The translations under genes and the position numbers were made by a program. The notes below the pieces were generated by a model. It had not been told where the DNA came from and did not search any database. It worked only from the letters and a program-made list of their open reading frames with translations. Shown here in pieces: positions 10,434-22,629 of a stretch of 64,000 nucleotides of DNA. Every line of letters starts with the position of its first letter. Within the stretch, counting starts at the first letter, position 1. The stretch is from Pseudisothecium myosuroides. Taxonomy: Eukaryota > Streptophyta > Bryopsida > Hypnales > Lembophyllaceae. The stretch spans positions 23,250,001-23,314,000 of the forward strand of contig OX637296.1 of NCBI GenBank assembly GCA_951799445.1. Direction: 5' to 3'.

Positions 10434-11786
10434 CATGGCAGCGCACGTAAATTTTGATCCTGCAAACACTGACAGCACACTACTCCTCACGATGCAGAAT
10501 CTTCTCAATAAGCCTAAGAAGAACTCCATCCGCAGCTCTGTGTTGTGGATTCTGTACTCCACTTCATTGTATGCCCGAGGACTGTTGAACACTTCGGTGT
10601 CGGGTGCGTAGTACACGGGCTTTGGTATTACGAGGTTTGTATTTCTGGGGTTCTGCAGGAATGCAAGGTAGACTTTCTCCGTTGCCTTGCTGTTGTTAGC
10701 AGAATAGTCCCCCATTCTCTCAGCCTTTGCCGGACAGTACTTGGAATAATCGAGTTTGAAGCCCTTCAGAATCTCATTGCTCTGCACGTAGTGTAGAGCC
10801 TGTGCCTACTCAGTCAAGTCCGAGCAGATCAACAGCCACGCGTTGATTTCTTCTAGCCTCGGCTGCTTCTTCTCTTGGAAGGATTTCATCACGCCGAAGA
10901 AATATGGCATCGTTAGCGTGGCCTTACCCTTGTTGGCCACGAGGGGCGTGTACCGGAAGTCCAGCACTGCGAATCTGATGTTGCTCGCCGTGGTCTCCGT
11001 CCACACCCCTTTTGGCCAGTCTGCGTGCTTCTCATTCACGATGTTGTATGGCCGGTAGTGCGCGGTAGACGTTGTGGGAACGAAGTTAGACCGCCGTGCC
11101 ATGAACACTCTGAAGAATTCCGCAGCGTACGGTGACATTTCCTCGGCCGACTTGTTTTTGGCCCTGGTGTTCTTGGCCTCCATCCAGTAATCAACTCCAG
11201 GCTGCTCCAGCAAGACGTTCATCGTCGCACTTGTAATATTCCGACTGCGTTTGAACTCTCTCCATTTCTCATGATTGATTTCGTCAAAGCCATTCAATAA
11301 CCCGAGCTCTGGTTCAATCAAATGCACTTCCCTTTTGACAAGGTACTTGCGCTTCCGGCGTTCGACCCACTCCTTGTGAGTGTAGCAGCTCTCGAGAACG
11401 GAGGTGACAGCCTTGATTGTCACCTTAGGGTAATTCTCGTTTATTGGCTTCGTGTCTTCATGGAGAAGGTGCTTGGCGAGTTTGGTGAGATCATCGTAAG
11501 TGAGATTCCCTAGCCACTTGAAGAATTCGTGCGTCAGGTTGCCATTCTCTGACTTCCAGCTGGACTTCTCATTAAATTTCATCAACGTATCAGGGTCAAG
11601 AAGTTCCCCGTGTGCGGATCTGGTTATCACCTCGCTCCATATCTTGTAGACTTCGGGGGGAGCGGTGATTATCTTGAGCTCGTTTCTAATATTGAGCTTC
11701 TCCTCCGCGCCTTTTGCTTTACCTGCCTTTTGAGCCTTGACAACGTCCAACATGGCAAAACGGTTGTTCATTGCCGTCACAAATTC
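10434..11786 (-). CDS. Exon 2 of the five-exon gene, unrecognised domain, one internal TAG
   Basis: An acceptor TTTTCAG precedes GAATTTGTGACG, and the donor is ATG followed by GTAAGC at 10433. The frame is open on both sides of TAG 10806-10808 (LICSDLTE, stop, AQALHYVQSNE). One nonsense change in an otherwise continuous exon is therefore simpler than two genes. Charged, helical-looking sequence rich in Lys and Glu, with no family recognised. Confidence 0.5.
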
Positions 11787-11832
11787 CTGAAAATCATCAC
11801 GAGAAAGTCGACGAGTGCATCAGCTAGGATTC

Positions 11833-11914
11833 AGGTCGACCCGACCTGATTATCGCATGAACCTTAATGAATTCAAGATGACAGGACATATGAATATTTA
11901 GGTCGACTCGACCT
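11833..11914. repeat. Two palindromes in intron 1 (11925-11787)
   Basis: AGGTCGACCCGACCT at 11833-11847 and AGGTCGACTCGACCT at 11900-11914, within a 139-bp intron. Confidence 0.85.
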
Positions 11915-11925
11915 TAACTGCTCAC

Positions 11926-13362
11926 CTTGTATCTCTTTTTGTTTCTTTTGTTCTCCGCGTTTCTCCGTGCGTTTGACGTAGTCCCGACTGGAGGGAGATC
12001 TTTTGGATTTTTTGGGCTCCCCATATTCTCCCAGACTGTCCTTGCGTCCAATATATTAGTAGACCACGACGGCTTCATTGCCTGGAAGTGATTTACTCTG
12101 TTGTAGTAAGCAGAGATCGTCCTCAGCTTCTCGTCATCTTTCGTCCAGACGACATAACAGTCCCATTGCCGGAAGTGCTTCAGAATCTCTTCGTCTAAGC
12201 CTTTCTCTACCATCATGTGGCTAGCTGACACGCTGTGCTGCCCGTTGATTAGGTAGAAGTTACCCGTTTTTATTGAGTCCCAGTCTTCTTTCCTGGGCTT
12301 CTCCTCCAGACCGACCGGCATGACACATAGTGTTTGCTTGGTGGACTTGTCCGGCATGTGGCAATAGTAGTGCATCAAGTCTTTGACCAGCCGCGTCTCG
12401 TGGTTGCGCATGTTCAGTTGCGCCGGTGGCTTAATTAATTGGTCAATGGAGATTGCCTTCTTTTCGTCTATTTTGAAGACGTATGCATCATCGCAGGTTG
12501 CCCAATAATTCTTGTACGCTTCAGCGGAGAGCTTGTAGTCATGCTCTTTGTTTGGGTCGTGAGCCTCCGGCACCTGGGTGACAGCTGACGCGAAACTTGG
12601 CTCACCGACTGCGGAGGCGTCCGGTGCCTTACTTGGAGCTTGCTTCGCTGGGGACGCCGCCAAGTTACTCTTCTTCGTTCCTGTGGGAGGAGTCTGTGCT
12701 TTTTTGGCTTTTCTGTTCCCTTGACTGTTCTGGGTCCCCGGAGTACCTTGTGACCCTTGCCCTTCTCCAACACTAGGGCTGTCTAGGGATACGGATCGGG
12801 CGGCCATCCCTTTTCTTTTGATATCCAACTTTGCCCCCAAGACTGCGAACTCGATGAAGATCGTTCTCAGGCGCCTGCACAGATTCTTTCCGGTGATGGG
12901 TGTCCCGGAGGAATTCTTGAAGAAGTTTTCGTCGACCTTCTTCTCCAAGTTCGGGATTTCAATTCTGTAGTCCGTTGGTTCGAGGGACTCCAAGAATGGG
13001 GAGATGTTGAATGGCACTTTCGAGGAATCTAGGACGAATGTGAAGTGGTATTGATCTTTGTCCTCAACTCCAATTTGAGCGGTGACACAATGGATTTTTA
13101 TCATGGATCCACCGTCGTGCACAATGTCCTTTATTTTCTCATCAAACAAAACCGAGTAGTAGATGGTACTATCCGTAAATTTTGCTGAGAAGCAAATGAG
13201 GTTCCGAAATGGTATCATTCTTAAACTCCAGTTTCCCATCTTCTCGGGGTTTTGGAACGTCCAGTACTCTCCGTCAGTGTCACAGTCGTCGCCATCTTCT
13301 TCACTCTCTGATCTCTCTACACGCTTGTAGAAGGCCTCGAGTTTTGGAACCTAAGCTTCCAT
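11926..13362 (-). CDS. Exon 1 of the five-exon gene, with NGQH (ParB/Srx-like) domain
   Basis: This exon ends AAG followed by GTGAGC at 11925. It is open apart from TAG at codon 4; a start at a downstream Met (13239, MGNWSL) would avoid that stop. The NGQH motif is encoded at 12235-12246. ParB/Srx folds use a related Gly-x-(Q/R)-(H/R) loop for nucleotide binding. The similarity here is by motif only and needs a profile search. Confidence 0.45.
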
Positions 13363-13392
13363 CCTGTTTACAGACAATGACATTAGCAGGTT

Positions 13393-14290
13393 AGGTCGAT
13401 TCGACTTGAAGTGCTGCTGAAGTCTTTAATTATAGTCCTTTGTTTACTTGCAAGGTTACTATGCTCTTTTGCTATATTATTTGAGACCCCTTTACTATGT
13501 TTCCTGATTTAGGTCGGTTTGACCTAATATGGTATTAGAGGTTTCTTATTTTTTGTTACGTATTTAGTATTACCATGCCTCGGTTTCTTAGAGTTATGTG
13601 TATTGTCTGTTAGTCATCCTTCTAGACTCGGTTGGAAGACCTTTCCAATTCAGGTCGGGTCGACCTAATTACAGTCTGTTGGTTCTGGTGGTCTAGATTG
13701 TCTATTATGTGATGACACTCTCACGGGTATCATTTACACCTTGCTGCCGTTTAGGTCGAGTCGACCTAAATTAGGTTTATAAAGTGAATTTTAGTGATTT
13801 CATTTTTTGATTTGGTTGCAGGCTTTGGTTGTTTAGGTCGATTCGACCTTAATCACCTGGATGGGGGTAGCGTATGTATGGGTTGACTGGATTAGCTTCT
13901 TACTTGGTGGAGGTTATACTAGTTTAGGTCGGCTCGACCTGAATCACTTCACCACGAATAATTTTGTAGTTTTATGAGTGTCGGGGATTTATTTGTTTGT
14001 TGTCTATTATATTAGTCGAAAACTAGGGTGTTCCGACCTAAACTACTGCTTATTGACCTACACTTCTGCAGGATAGTAGTTTGTATTGATTTGAACGATG
14101 TCATTTCAGATCGGATCGACCTGAAATGAGGCAGTCTTGTTTGTGCTGAAAACGAGAGTCGACCTGAATTGCACAATATCTAAAAAATGCTCGGCGTGAT
14201 TCTTTAATCGACCTAAATTGACATCGACCTAAACTAACATCGACCTAAACCTACTCTACTATTCTTTTACAACGGCATCGACCTGAAGTG
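13393..14290. repeat. Palindrome array upstream of the five-exon gene
   Basis: Seven full copies start at 13393, 13511, 13652, 13753, 13835, 13926 and 14108, followed by half-sites (TCGACCTRAA) near 14155, 14207, 14225, 14240 and 14278. An acceptor-like CTGTAAACAG just before the ATG suggests the array lies in a 5' UTR intron. The copy at 13753-13767 is a perfect 15-bp palindrome. Confidence 0.85.
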
Positions 14291-14481
14291 CCGTTGCTCT
14301 TAGGTTTCATCGAGCTGTTCTGCTAAATTCGGGAGGGGAGAAGAACGCGAACCTGGTCTTCGGTACTTATTTTGTAGAAGACTGGAAGCTCTGACCACAA
14401 CGTGCACCTGCACAATGCAAAAGAAAGGGATGTCAAACAGCAATAGTAATTCAAGCAGCATCTACCATGAAACATTACATT

Positions 14482-14572
14482 CACAGATTCAACAGCATTC
14501 AGAGATTCAACAGCATTCATCAGATTCATCAGCATTCACAATTCACCAGCATTCAGCGATTCCCAACCGACC
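14482..14572. repeat. Short tandem repeat CAGATTCAACAGCATT-type
   Basis: About five imperfect copies of a 13-22 bp unit built on AGATTCAACAGCATTC. Confidence 0.6.
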
Positions 14573-14651
14573 TCTCCTTCCTTAGACATTGCTCTGAGCA
14601 CCCTAACCTAAGAGATACAAGAAACTTGTGTACATCGAAAATACCACCTAC

Positions 14652-17600
14652 TGTCGCAGCACAGAGTAAGCGAATTCCCTGTTATACTTCCAAAAACCAC
14701 TTTAAAGCATAACAAAATGACTCTAAAGATCGAATCCACGAGATTCTGTGAAGTGTCTAGCACTATTCCCAACTTAAGCTCAGCCAGTATCCAATTTCTA
14801 CATTCCGGTCCTAGATCTAAAACCGGAAACAACAACACACCGAAAACAACGACCAGACCTCTCTCTATTTCTTCCGGTCTGTCAAGCTATTCGATCTTGT
14901 AAAACTTCCACAACCCAGGATCCTAACACTTCTGATCCTGGAACTCCTCTGGACCGATCCGATCCGGTCCTCGCACACGTACTCTCACTCCACTCCGGTT
15001 TAGTTTTGCCTCTGTTTCACCATCAGAGGGTTCGCCGCTTGCTTTTGAGAGTGGCAGGCCCGCCACTCCTTCCGTGACTTATAGTGGTTGAAGACCCACT
15101 TCTCTAATCCACTACCTCCTATACTAGCGCGGATCCGGTTTGATCTCTCACAGCCACCCGGACAACGATCCGGTTTGCAGGTCACACAAAGACCCCCCGT
15201 ACGATCCTCTCATACTACAACGACCTTGATGCCAAGTTCCCTCCGTGCGGAGTTAGGTGGTTACAAGCGAACTCGTCCGTTCCAACATCAACTAAAGTCC
15301 TTCCGTTTACCAACTAGGGCAGCAAGACCTCACGGGAGATCGGACACTCAACCGGATTTCCTATCCAGGAGTTCTAGCACATTTAAGGACTCCTTCCCTA
15401 TCTGCCTAGCCTAACAACGGTTTTCTCGCCTGGAATTGTGAACTGTAGAGGCGCTGAGGAACTGAAATCCGCTCCTAACACTTAGAATACCCACTCACAT
15501 ACACATAAGAGCAAAACAAACACACCAAGGGGAGAAATCTCTCTAGAATCTGCATACATTTTCCTAACTCCTCACCAAAACAGCCCTGCCACGCGCGGGA
15601 GAGACGTACAACAAGGAATCAATAGAAAACACACAAAAATTCAAGGGAAAAGACTCCCAGTCTCCTTCGCAGAGACTGACTATATACCTTTTAAAACTCA
15701 AAAGTCAACATAAAGCGGCCCGGAAAGTCCGCGCGGAACTTCGGTACCCGCCGAGCCGGCCAGACCGGAAAACATCCGATCTAGACCAAGCACATCCGGA
15801 TCAAATCCGGTCCGGTCCTAACTAACAGATATTTACAACTAAAATCCTAACTATCCTACCATAACCGGATCTACTCCTTGATCCGTTTCTTCGTCCATGA
15901 CTTCGTCTTCGCCTTGGTGCACGCTTTGTTCTTGATCATCACCCTGATCTAGGGTCAGATCCATACTTTGATCCTTCCCTGGGTTCAGTGTGGGACTTCT
16001 GGGCGGTTCCGTTTCAAGCTGCTCGAAAACGTCCGTCAGGTTCCGGTTCCGCTCCCCTGTTTCACGTTCTGGGAGATCCGGTGACGAATCCAGGTTGATG
16101 GTGTGCGCGAGCTTCCTCCCACTCTTCTTGGACTGGGGAGTCCGATCCTTTCCTTCCGTTGGAATGCCCACGTTCGGAAAAGACCCGGGCATCGAAAGGT
16201 TGGATAGGTGGAACGACCGTGACAGCGTCACTCCGTTCAGCTTCCTGCTGCTCTCCTCCATCCGGTTTGCAGCCCCTCGCGCTTCCATCATGACTAACTC
16301 CACCTTCTCGGAGTAGTCTGTCAAAATCCGGACCAACCTGGTCCCGGATATCTTATTCTCCTTGAGGACTCCCTCGTCAAACAACTTTGACTTGGTGATG
16401 GCCTCTCCGGTTGCTCCGAATGTGGCCTTCACGTCCTCCGCTACTTTCCGGGTAGCCTCTGCCATCTCCCGGGTGGTAGCCATGTCCTCCTTGAGGAGCA
16501 ACATTTCCGTCTTCAACGACTCGTTCTCCTCCTGGAGTCGTCGGATCTCCGCTTCTTGCTTCCGGATCTCATCCGGGCTGGAGATAAAATCCGCAACCAC
16601 TCCTGCCAGGTTGCTGTCTGCTGGTGCTCCCACCAGCTCGCTGATCTGAGTGAGAATCAGCTTCTTCACCGTCCAGTCTGCTCGCACATCACTCAGGATG
16701 TTGACCAGCTGGTTGAACGGATCCGTCGGATCCGATCCGGAAGGACCCGGTTCTTCAGAAACCGGTTTCTTCCCTGGATTGGAGGTCTCAGCTGGAGGGG
16801 TTGGGGTTCCTCTCCGGTGAGGAGGCGTCGTCTTTTGCCGCTTGTGCTGCGGCCGGTGTAGCTCCTCCTCTTCCTCTTCTTCCTCCTCGGAACCGGATAC
16901 TTCTTCCTGTTCTTCTTCTTCCGATTCCGATTCCCCATATTTCAGGAGTGACTCCTGCATCTTCCACTCCTTCTCCTCCGTATCCGTGAGGAGTTGATGG
17001 TGCTTGTACAGATGGACGAGGTAGGGACTCAACGGAGTCGGTCTACTTCCTTCGATCTTCGGAATTAGCCGATTGATCAGGTCGAACAAAATCCTGGCCC
17101 AGTCCACTTTCCGTTCCCCGCTCAGGGCTCCGAAAATGAGGTTTCCGATGGCGATGGTCACCCTCGTTGGCTTGTCCGGGTGGATGATCGGAACCAGGAA
17201 CTGTAGGAGGTTCCGATGCCGGTCGTCCAGACAATCAGCGACTGCATGTCCATCCTTGGAGTCCACGTTGCACCGGAACTTCCCCCGCGTGTAACCCTCC
17301 TTCGAGGAGGCCATCCCTCGACCTCCAGACCGGAATTCATATACGGCCTTCCACATCTCCTCCGTCCAGCTGCCCGGACTTCCGCGGAGAGTTTTGTCAA
17401 ACTGGTTGGAGAGCTTTCCGAGCAACTCTCGAATCATCTACTCCTCCCTAAACCCCCAGGGTTTATCGATCAGTCCTCCGCAGCCCATCTTGGCCAGATC
17501 CTCTATCAGGTTGTCCTTTTCCTTCTCGTCCGTTGGAATAACCGGACACACCTTCCGGAGTTTTACTTCTGCTGCGGAGGAACTGGACGGCCCTGCTCTA

Positions 17601-18135
17601 CTCTTACGGAGCTGAGGCATGGACACGAACTGTGCTAACCGGATCCTGACTGTGGCTACCTTTCCCTCTCCTAGCCACACGTCCCGTTTCTCACCTTCGC
17701 TCTTCCGATCTCAACCGGAATACCTCTAAACCTGCAACGCACACTAAAGCGCTGCGCGCCCTAACACACTAACACGCACACACAAACCAACTCAAAACAA
17801 GAAAGCAAAACGCTGGGAAGAGAGGCTAAGTACGCGCTGGAGCGAGATTTCCGCAAATGAAGATTGAAAAAGAGTGGCCATTGGATTGGTCAGCCCATAT
17901 ATAGTCTGATCTGTCATCATGACCAAATCCGTTCCTGACCCATTCCGATCCAACTCAGATCCGTTCTAATTCTAATCCGGTTCAGATTCAGATCAAATCC
18001 GGATTGTCATCTATTCCGTTCCATTAGTTAATTTCCGGTTATCGGTTACCTCCTGCTTGAATCCGGATCCCAGATCACGGTTTCCGTTCCAAGATTTAGA
18101 TAACTTACAAAAAACCAAAAATTTACCTTGCGACA
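14652..18135 (-). mobile_element. 3.48-kb TG...CA element carrying a gag-like ORF, copy 1 (minus)
   Basis: Ends are TGTCGCA and TGCGACA, flanked by an exact CCTAC duplication (14647-14651 and 18136-18140). It is an inverted copy of 27377-30871, similar over its whole length. There is one long ORF (17620-15851), no second LTR and no polymerase. The TG...CA ends and 5-bp duplication point to a solo, very long LTR with an ORF in U3. A non-autonomous element with 7-bp inverted ends is the alternative. Confidence 0.85.
15851..17620 (-). pseudogene. Coiled-coil gag-like protein of the 3.5-kb element, copy 1 (one stop)
   Basis: The frame of 590 codons matches the intact ORF at 27887-29662. TAG at 17438-17440 replaces CAG (Gln) of the other copy, and the first Met codon is GTG, leaving the second ATG at 17620. 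Regions in order: basic N-terminus; a globular domain with RSGGRGMASSKEGYTRGKFRC and PTRVTIAIGNLIFGALSG; a Glu-rich stretch; a Pro/Arg linker; a coiled coil (IRRLQEENESLKTEMLLLKEDM); and an acidic Asp/Gln tail. The globular part resembles plant transposon gag-like proteins (PF20167 type) by layout only. Confidence 0.75.
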
Positions 18136-18140
18136 CCTAC

Positions 18141-19390
18141 AGATGAACATGGATCTTAAACCCCGCCCATACCAAAACCTCACACGTGAAGCAAACTAAT
18201 GTGAAATCTTCACATGCATCTCCAAACACATTGAACTCTCCAATCCAAAGATCACCCAAATTTCAAACAACAACGCCATGAGCCAAACATCTTACCCTAA
18301 ACCCCAACAGCACAAGCAACAAGAATAACAGCCAACACAACTAAGCTCCAAACTACTAGTCAAACTATTTGAAGTAAACTTCGTGGTATGAATTACATTC
18401 AAGCAACAATAGTAATTCACAAATCAAGCAGTAGCAGACGGATTTTGAAGTGCAGTCAAGCATAATTGAACCCTACTTCATCGTTGCTAAACAGTGAAGT
18501 TTCTAAACCTTGCACCCTAATTACTGCAAGCTTGTTCCTGTAAGTTTCTAAATCTTCTTGTGAAGAGCTTCCTAGGACTTAGCATTTCAAGTTCTGACTG
18601 GTTCCAAACTTCATTGACGGTGACATGCAGGTTACACACATTGGACCACCTTCAAGCTATACATGAACAAGCATGAACAAACAAAAGAATACAGAGCTTT
18701 CTACAAAATCAATGATGGTGAAAACGAAAAAAATTGCGCAATACAAGAGTAACAAGACTCACCGTGAAAATGAAGAAAACTGTGGAGATGCTCGTCCCCA
18801 GCCCTGAAGGAATCCACAACTCGTCCAAACCTCCGAAGAGATCCGCAGCTACTCCACAGCTCCTTCACCAGCTCTTCACCAGCTCGTCCACAGCTCTTCC
18901 AAAAGCACAACCGTAAACCCTAAAAAAATTCTCCAAAAAAACTAAAACCCGCCACGAAGCCCCAAATCTCCGCTGCCAACCCTAACAATGCCCTTCTTGA
19001 ATGCTACTGTACCCTAAACTTCGCTAAACAACTGAGGAGATCATACGAACACTGAGCACCCAAAACTGCGTGAACTCTGAACCCTACGATAAGACGCACA
19101 GACACAGAAGACAAGGAGAAGAGCGCGTGCCCAAGCAAAACCCTAAACCGGTTTCAGTTTCCTCAACCCTAATCGACAGAAAAGCCGAAAACCAAGAACC
19201 CTAAACGCGCACACACAAAACACAAACGCACACACAGAAAACAAAATTGCACAGACAGACAACAGAAGGGCAAAAAACCAGGGCGCCGAGGGAAAAGCGA
19301 GAGAGACGACCCTATACCCGCGCGCCTGAACCCTATAACCGTGCGCCTAAACCCAAAGCCGTGGACTTGTACCCTACAAGCGTGTGTACA
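18141..19390. other. Non-coding DNA with scattered telo-box-like CCCTAAA motifs
   Basis: No convincing gene. Between about 18910 and 19340 there are at least six ACCCTAA-type motifs outside any tandem array (for example near 18914, 19009, 19139 and 19198), in the style of plant 5' UTR telo-boxes. This could be an old promoter/5' UTR region on the minus strand. Confidence 0.4.
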
Positions 19391-20795
19391 TAATGCCTAC
19401 ACAAAATAGTGAAATTAAATTGTCTCACACTAATTTCTAGACATATGCCACGTGATACATTTATTGTTGTACGAGAAGGTACTATTTTTGGATTATGGAT
19501 TACTGTAATTGAAAATCCTAAATCTCCATACGTATAAATGGAATATTTTCATAAATATTTAGTGGCTTAATGGCTTGTAAAGTTGTTTTCTTGATATAGG
19601 TACTTTTATTATTAAAGGAACCTAATTTCACTACTTTTTATAGTGGACTATACTATACAATATTGATAAATTCAATTTTAAGAACTTCATTATTGGTAGA
19701 AGAAAGAAAATTCAACACGTACATACTATAACATATATATATTTCTTTTTTCCTTGCAAAATATATTCATTGCATTTTATCCTAGAAGGACCAGGGAGGA
19801 TTCAGATATTCAAAATTGTGTAGATTTATTAAAAAATGCAACTTTAAACAATAGTTTAATGCTAACTCTGGAACAGTAGTTTAATGCTAAATCTCGAACA
19901 ACAGTTGTAACATATAATTTATAGATCACATCCATATGTTTAGATCAAGAAATACACAAATTAATATTTTACAATAGAATTTGAAACCAGAAATTGAAAA
20001 ATTATTCTACAATCAATTGTAGATTGACTATTATTTTATGATTTACACAAGTTTTTTTTTCTATAAATTGAAAATGCTAAGTTATAATTATATATTTTTT
20101 TTTTGATTATTTTTTTTTTGATTCAAGTTGTTTTTGAAATGCTATTTTTGAATTGAACACGTTACTTTTTGAGGCTAGAGCTCCCAATATCTATTGAATT
20201 ACAGAATATTTGCAAACCATAATGTGCATAATCTAAATTATACAAATTGCAACAAAATTTCCTCAAACACTCTTAGTTGTATTTCTTTCAATGGAGCATG
20301 GGAGGAAGTGAAGCCTTTTCACTTCATCCCTATTTTTTTAAAGTGCTTTATAAAGCAAAGCATACCAGCCTTCCAAAAAAATTTGTTGGTAGAATTGAAC
20401 ATTTCTCCTAGACATGTTTTCCATTTTTTATTTTAAGCTATGCAAAAGAATCCATAAAAAGATAATGATTAGAATTTACGTCATGCAATTCAGCTCATAG
20501 AATTTAGCTCATGCAACAAATTAACCAATTTAAAATATTCATAAAAGAAAAAGCATTCATTTCGTGAACTTAAAAGCAATCCAATCATTAAAAAAAATCA
20601 TGGACTCAATATTAATAGAAAGTAGTAAAATGTCCAAACATATGTGGTGAACATTTTATAAATACTTCAATAACATTCAAATCATGTTGTAATGACATGT
20701 ATTCTATTTTTTGGTTAGTGGTAGGAACACAACATATTTTCAATTGAAAAGAGAATGTCATGACTAACTGAAGAAAATATTTAAAAATTTAACTT
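19391..20795. other. AT-rich DNA, nothing recognised
   Basis: Long A/T runs. The only ORF of note (20194-20436) has no similarity I recognise and is probably chance. Confidence 0.5.
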
Positions 20796-21970
20796 AATTC
20801 CATGACATTTGAGATTTTAGTTCAATAAACTACAGGGCATGGCTAATTCATTTTTTTTTCTTTCTCGTCGTACAAACAAGAGAATGGGGCACTAAAATTA
20901 GTGCACCCATGAATTATCATTCCTTGGAGTATTTACAACTTGTACATTTTTTTGGGCCTTCTTTTGGATTCTAATTCCATGACATTTGATATTTTAGTTC
21001 AATAAACTACAGGGCATGGCTAATTCATTTTTTTTTCTTTCTCGTCGTACAAATAAGAGAATGGGGCACTAAATTTAGAACACGCATGAATTATTAGTCC
21101 TTGGAGTATTTACAACTTGTACATTTTCTTGGGCCTTCTTTTAGATACCAATTCCATGACATTTGAGATTTTAGTTCAATAAACTACAGGGCATGGCTAA
21201 TTCTTTTTTTTTCTTTCTCGTTGTACAAATAAGAGAATGGGGCACTAAATTTAGTGCACCCATGAATTATTAGTCCTTGGAGTATTTACAACTTGTACAT
21301 TTTTTTAGGCCTTCTTTTGGATTCCAATTCCATGACATTTGAGATTTTAGTTTAATAAACTACAGGGCATGGCTAATTCATTTTTTTTTCTTTCTCGTCG
21401 TACAAATAAGAGAATGGGGCACTACATTTAGAACACTTATGAATTATTATTCCTTGGAGCATTTACAACTTGTATATTTTTTTTGGCCTTCTTCTGGATA
21501 CCAATTCCATGACATTTGAGATTTTAGTTCAATAAACTACAGGGCATGGCTAATTCTTTTTAATTTTTTCTTTCTCGTCGTACAAATAAGAGAATGGGGC
21601 ACTACATTTAGAACACTCATGAATTATTAGTCCTTGGAGTATTTACAACTTGTACATTTTCTTGGGCCTTCTTTTAGATACCAATTCCATGACATTTGAT
21701 ATTTTAGTTCAATAAACTACAGTGCATGGCTAATTCAAATTTTCTTCTTTCGCGTAGTAAATGTTACAAAATGGGGCACTAAATTTAGTGCACCCATGAA
21801 TTATTAGTCCTTGGAGTATTTACAACTTGTACATTTTTTTGTTCCTTGTTTTGGATGCCAATTTCATGACATTTGAGATTTTAGTTCTTTGAACCACAGT
21901 CTATAGGGCATGGCCAATGTTTTGTTTTCCTTTCTCGTTGTATATGTTAAACAATGGGGCACTAATTGTA
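20796..21970. repeat. Tandem array of a 177-bp repeat
   Basis: Units begin AATTCCATGACATTTGA at 20796, 20973, 21150, 21326, 21503 and 21683, with a partial, diverged seventh at 21860. Period is 176-180 bp. The unit includes CTACAGGGCATGGCTAATTC and AGAGAATGGGGCACTA. The length is typical of plant satellite monomers, near one nucleosome. Confidence 0.9.
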
Positions 21971-22180
21971 TGTGTTCAAATTTATAGTAGTTTTAAAAAA
22001 ATCAAAAATCAAAACGTAATCTTTAATTTCACAACCGCCGTCTGTTTAAATGAATTAAAACCATTAATGTGTTGAAAATCATAAGTGGAAGTGTTATGTC
22101 AAAGTCTTTGGATGTGGTAATAGGGTGTAGAATTTGCAAACTGTGAACCCTATAAACCCAAATTTTTGAAATAAAAAATT

Positions 22181-22212
22181 CTAAACCCTAAACCCTAAAC
22201 CCTAAACCCTAA
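22181..22212. repeat. Interstitial telomeric repeat (CCCTAAA)n
   Basis: Four consecutive CTAAACC-type units of the Arabidopsis-type plant telomere, followed by a degenerate CCCTAAG. Confidence 0.9.
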
Positions 22213-22629
22213 GCCCTTGAAACGCTTGTCACTGGAGAATTAGCATTGGATACCCTAAATTATTTTAGTTATCTCCTTACCAAGCATGCAAAATTTTAAT
22301 GCTAATTTTAATGAAGATATCCTAAGATATCCTAAGATTCTGCAGTAATTACTGAAATTTAGGATGCACTGCACTTTTTAAGTAAAGTGTTGACTTTGGA
22401 GTGCCTTTAAAATACACAGAGAATATTGTCAGATGTTGTTCGCCGGAAATTGTGAAAAAACCTAGAACTTTCAGATAGTGCAGAGTATTTCCTAAAAATA
22501 AATAAATAAATAAATAAAAATTTAGACTTCACGTTTATTTTTGATTGAAGGGGGAATGTGCAGAGTACTTTTGACCCCATTCTGAGGACACAGGTGATGT
22601 AAAGTAAACAGCTGTATAAGTGCCGTTTG

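Larger units (their letters stand above)
7694..13362 (-). pseudogene. Five-exon gene: ParB/sulfiredoxin-like NGQH domain protein with C-terminal FCP1-like domain
   Basis: Exons by eye: 13362-11926, 11786-10434, 10223-9173, 8924-8656 and 8491-7694. All introns have GT-AG ends and the phases agree (0, 0, 1, 0), giving 1636 codons including the stop. Visible parts are an acidic N-terminus (RSESEEDGDDCDTDGE), a Ser/Pro/Lys-rich linker, and around residue 373 a segment with INGQHSVSA. The latter is followed by KHFRQWDCYVVW and RTISAYYNRVNHFQ, which resembles the ParB/Srx or DGQHR domain. A long unrecognised alpha/beta region follows, then a Pro-rich exon 3 and an FCP1-like domain in exon 5. Two in-frame TAG codons break it: 13351-13353 (codon 4) and 10806-10808. 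Both would be CAG before a C-to-T change. Exon 3 could instead end at its own stop (9159), making the FCP1-like part a separate gene. The role is unknown; it lies divergent from the transposase gene within one element. Confidence 0.6.

Noticed and set aside
13393..14290. CRISPR-like array
   Set aside because: The spaced palindromes vary in spacing (about 70-180 bp), the repeats are only 15 bp, no cas genes occur, and the context is a plant nuclear transposon.
10806..17440. Alternative genetic code with TAG/TAA read as Gln
   Set aside because: Several stops fall at Gln positions, but they occur only in transposon-derived genes. SHMT and both kelch genes have none, and TGA replaces Trp or Arg codons in copia. 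Deamination decay is simpler.
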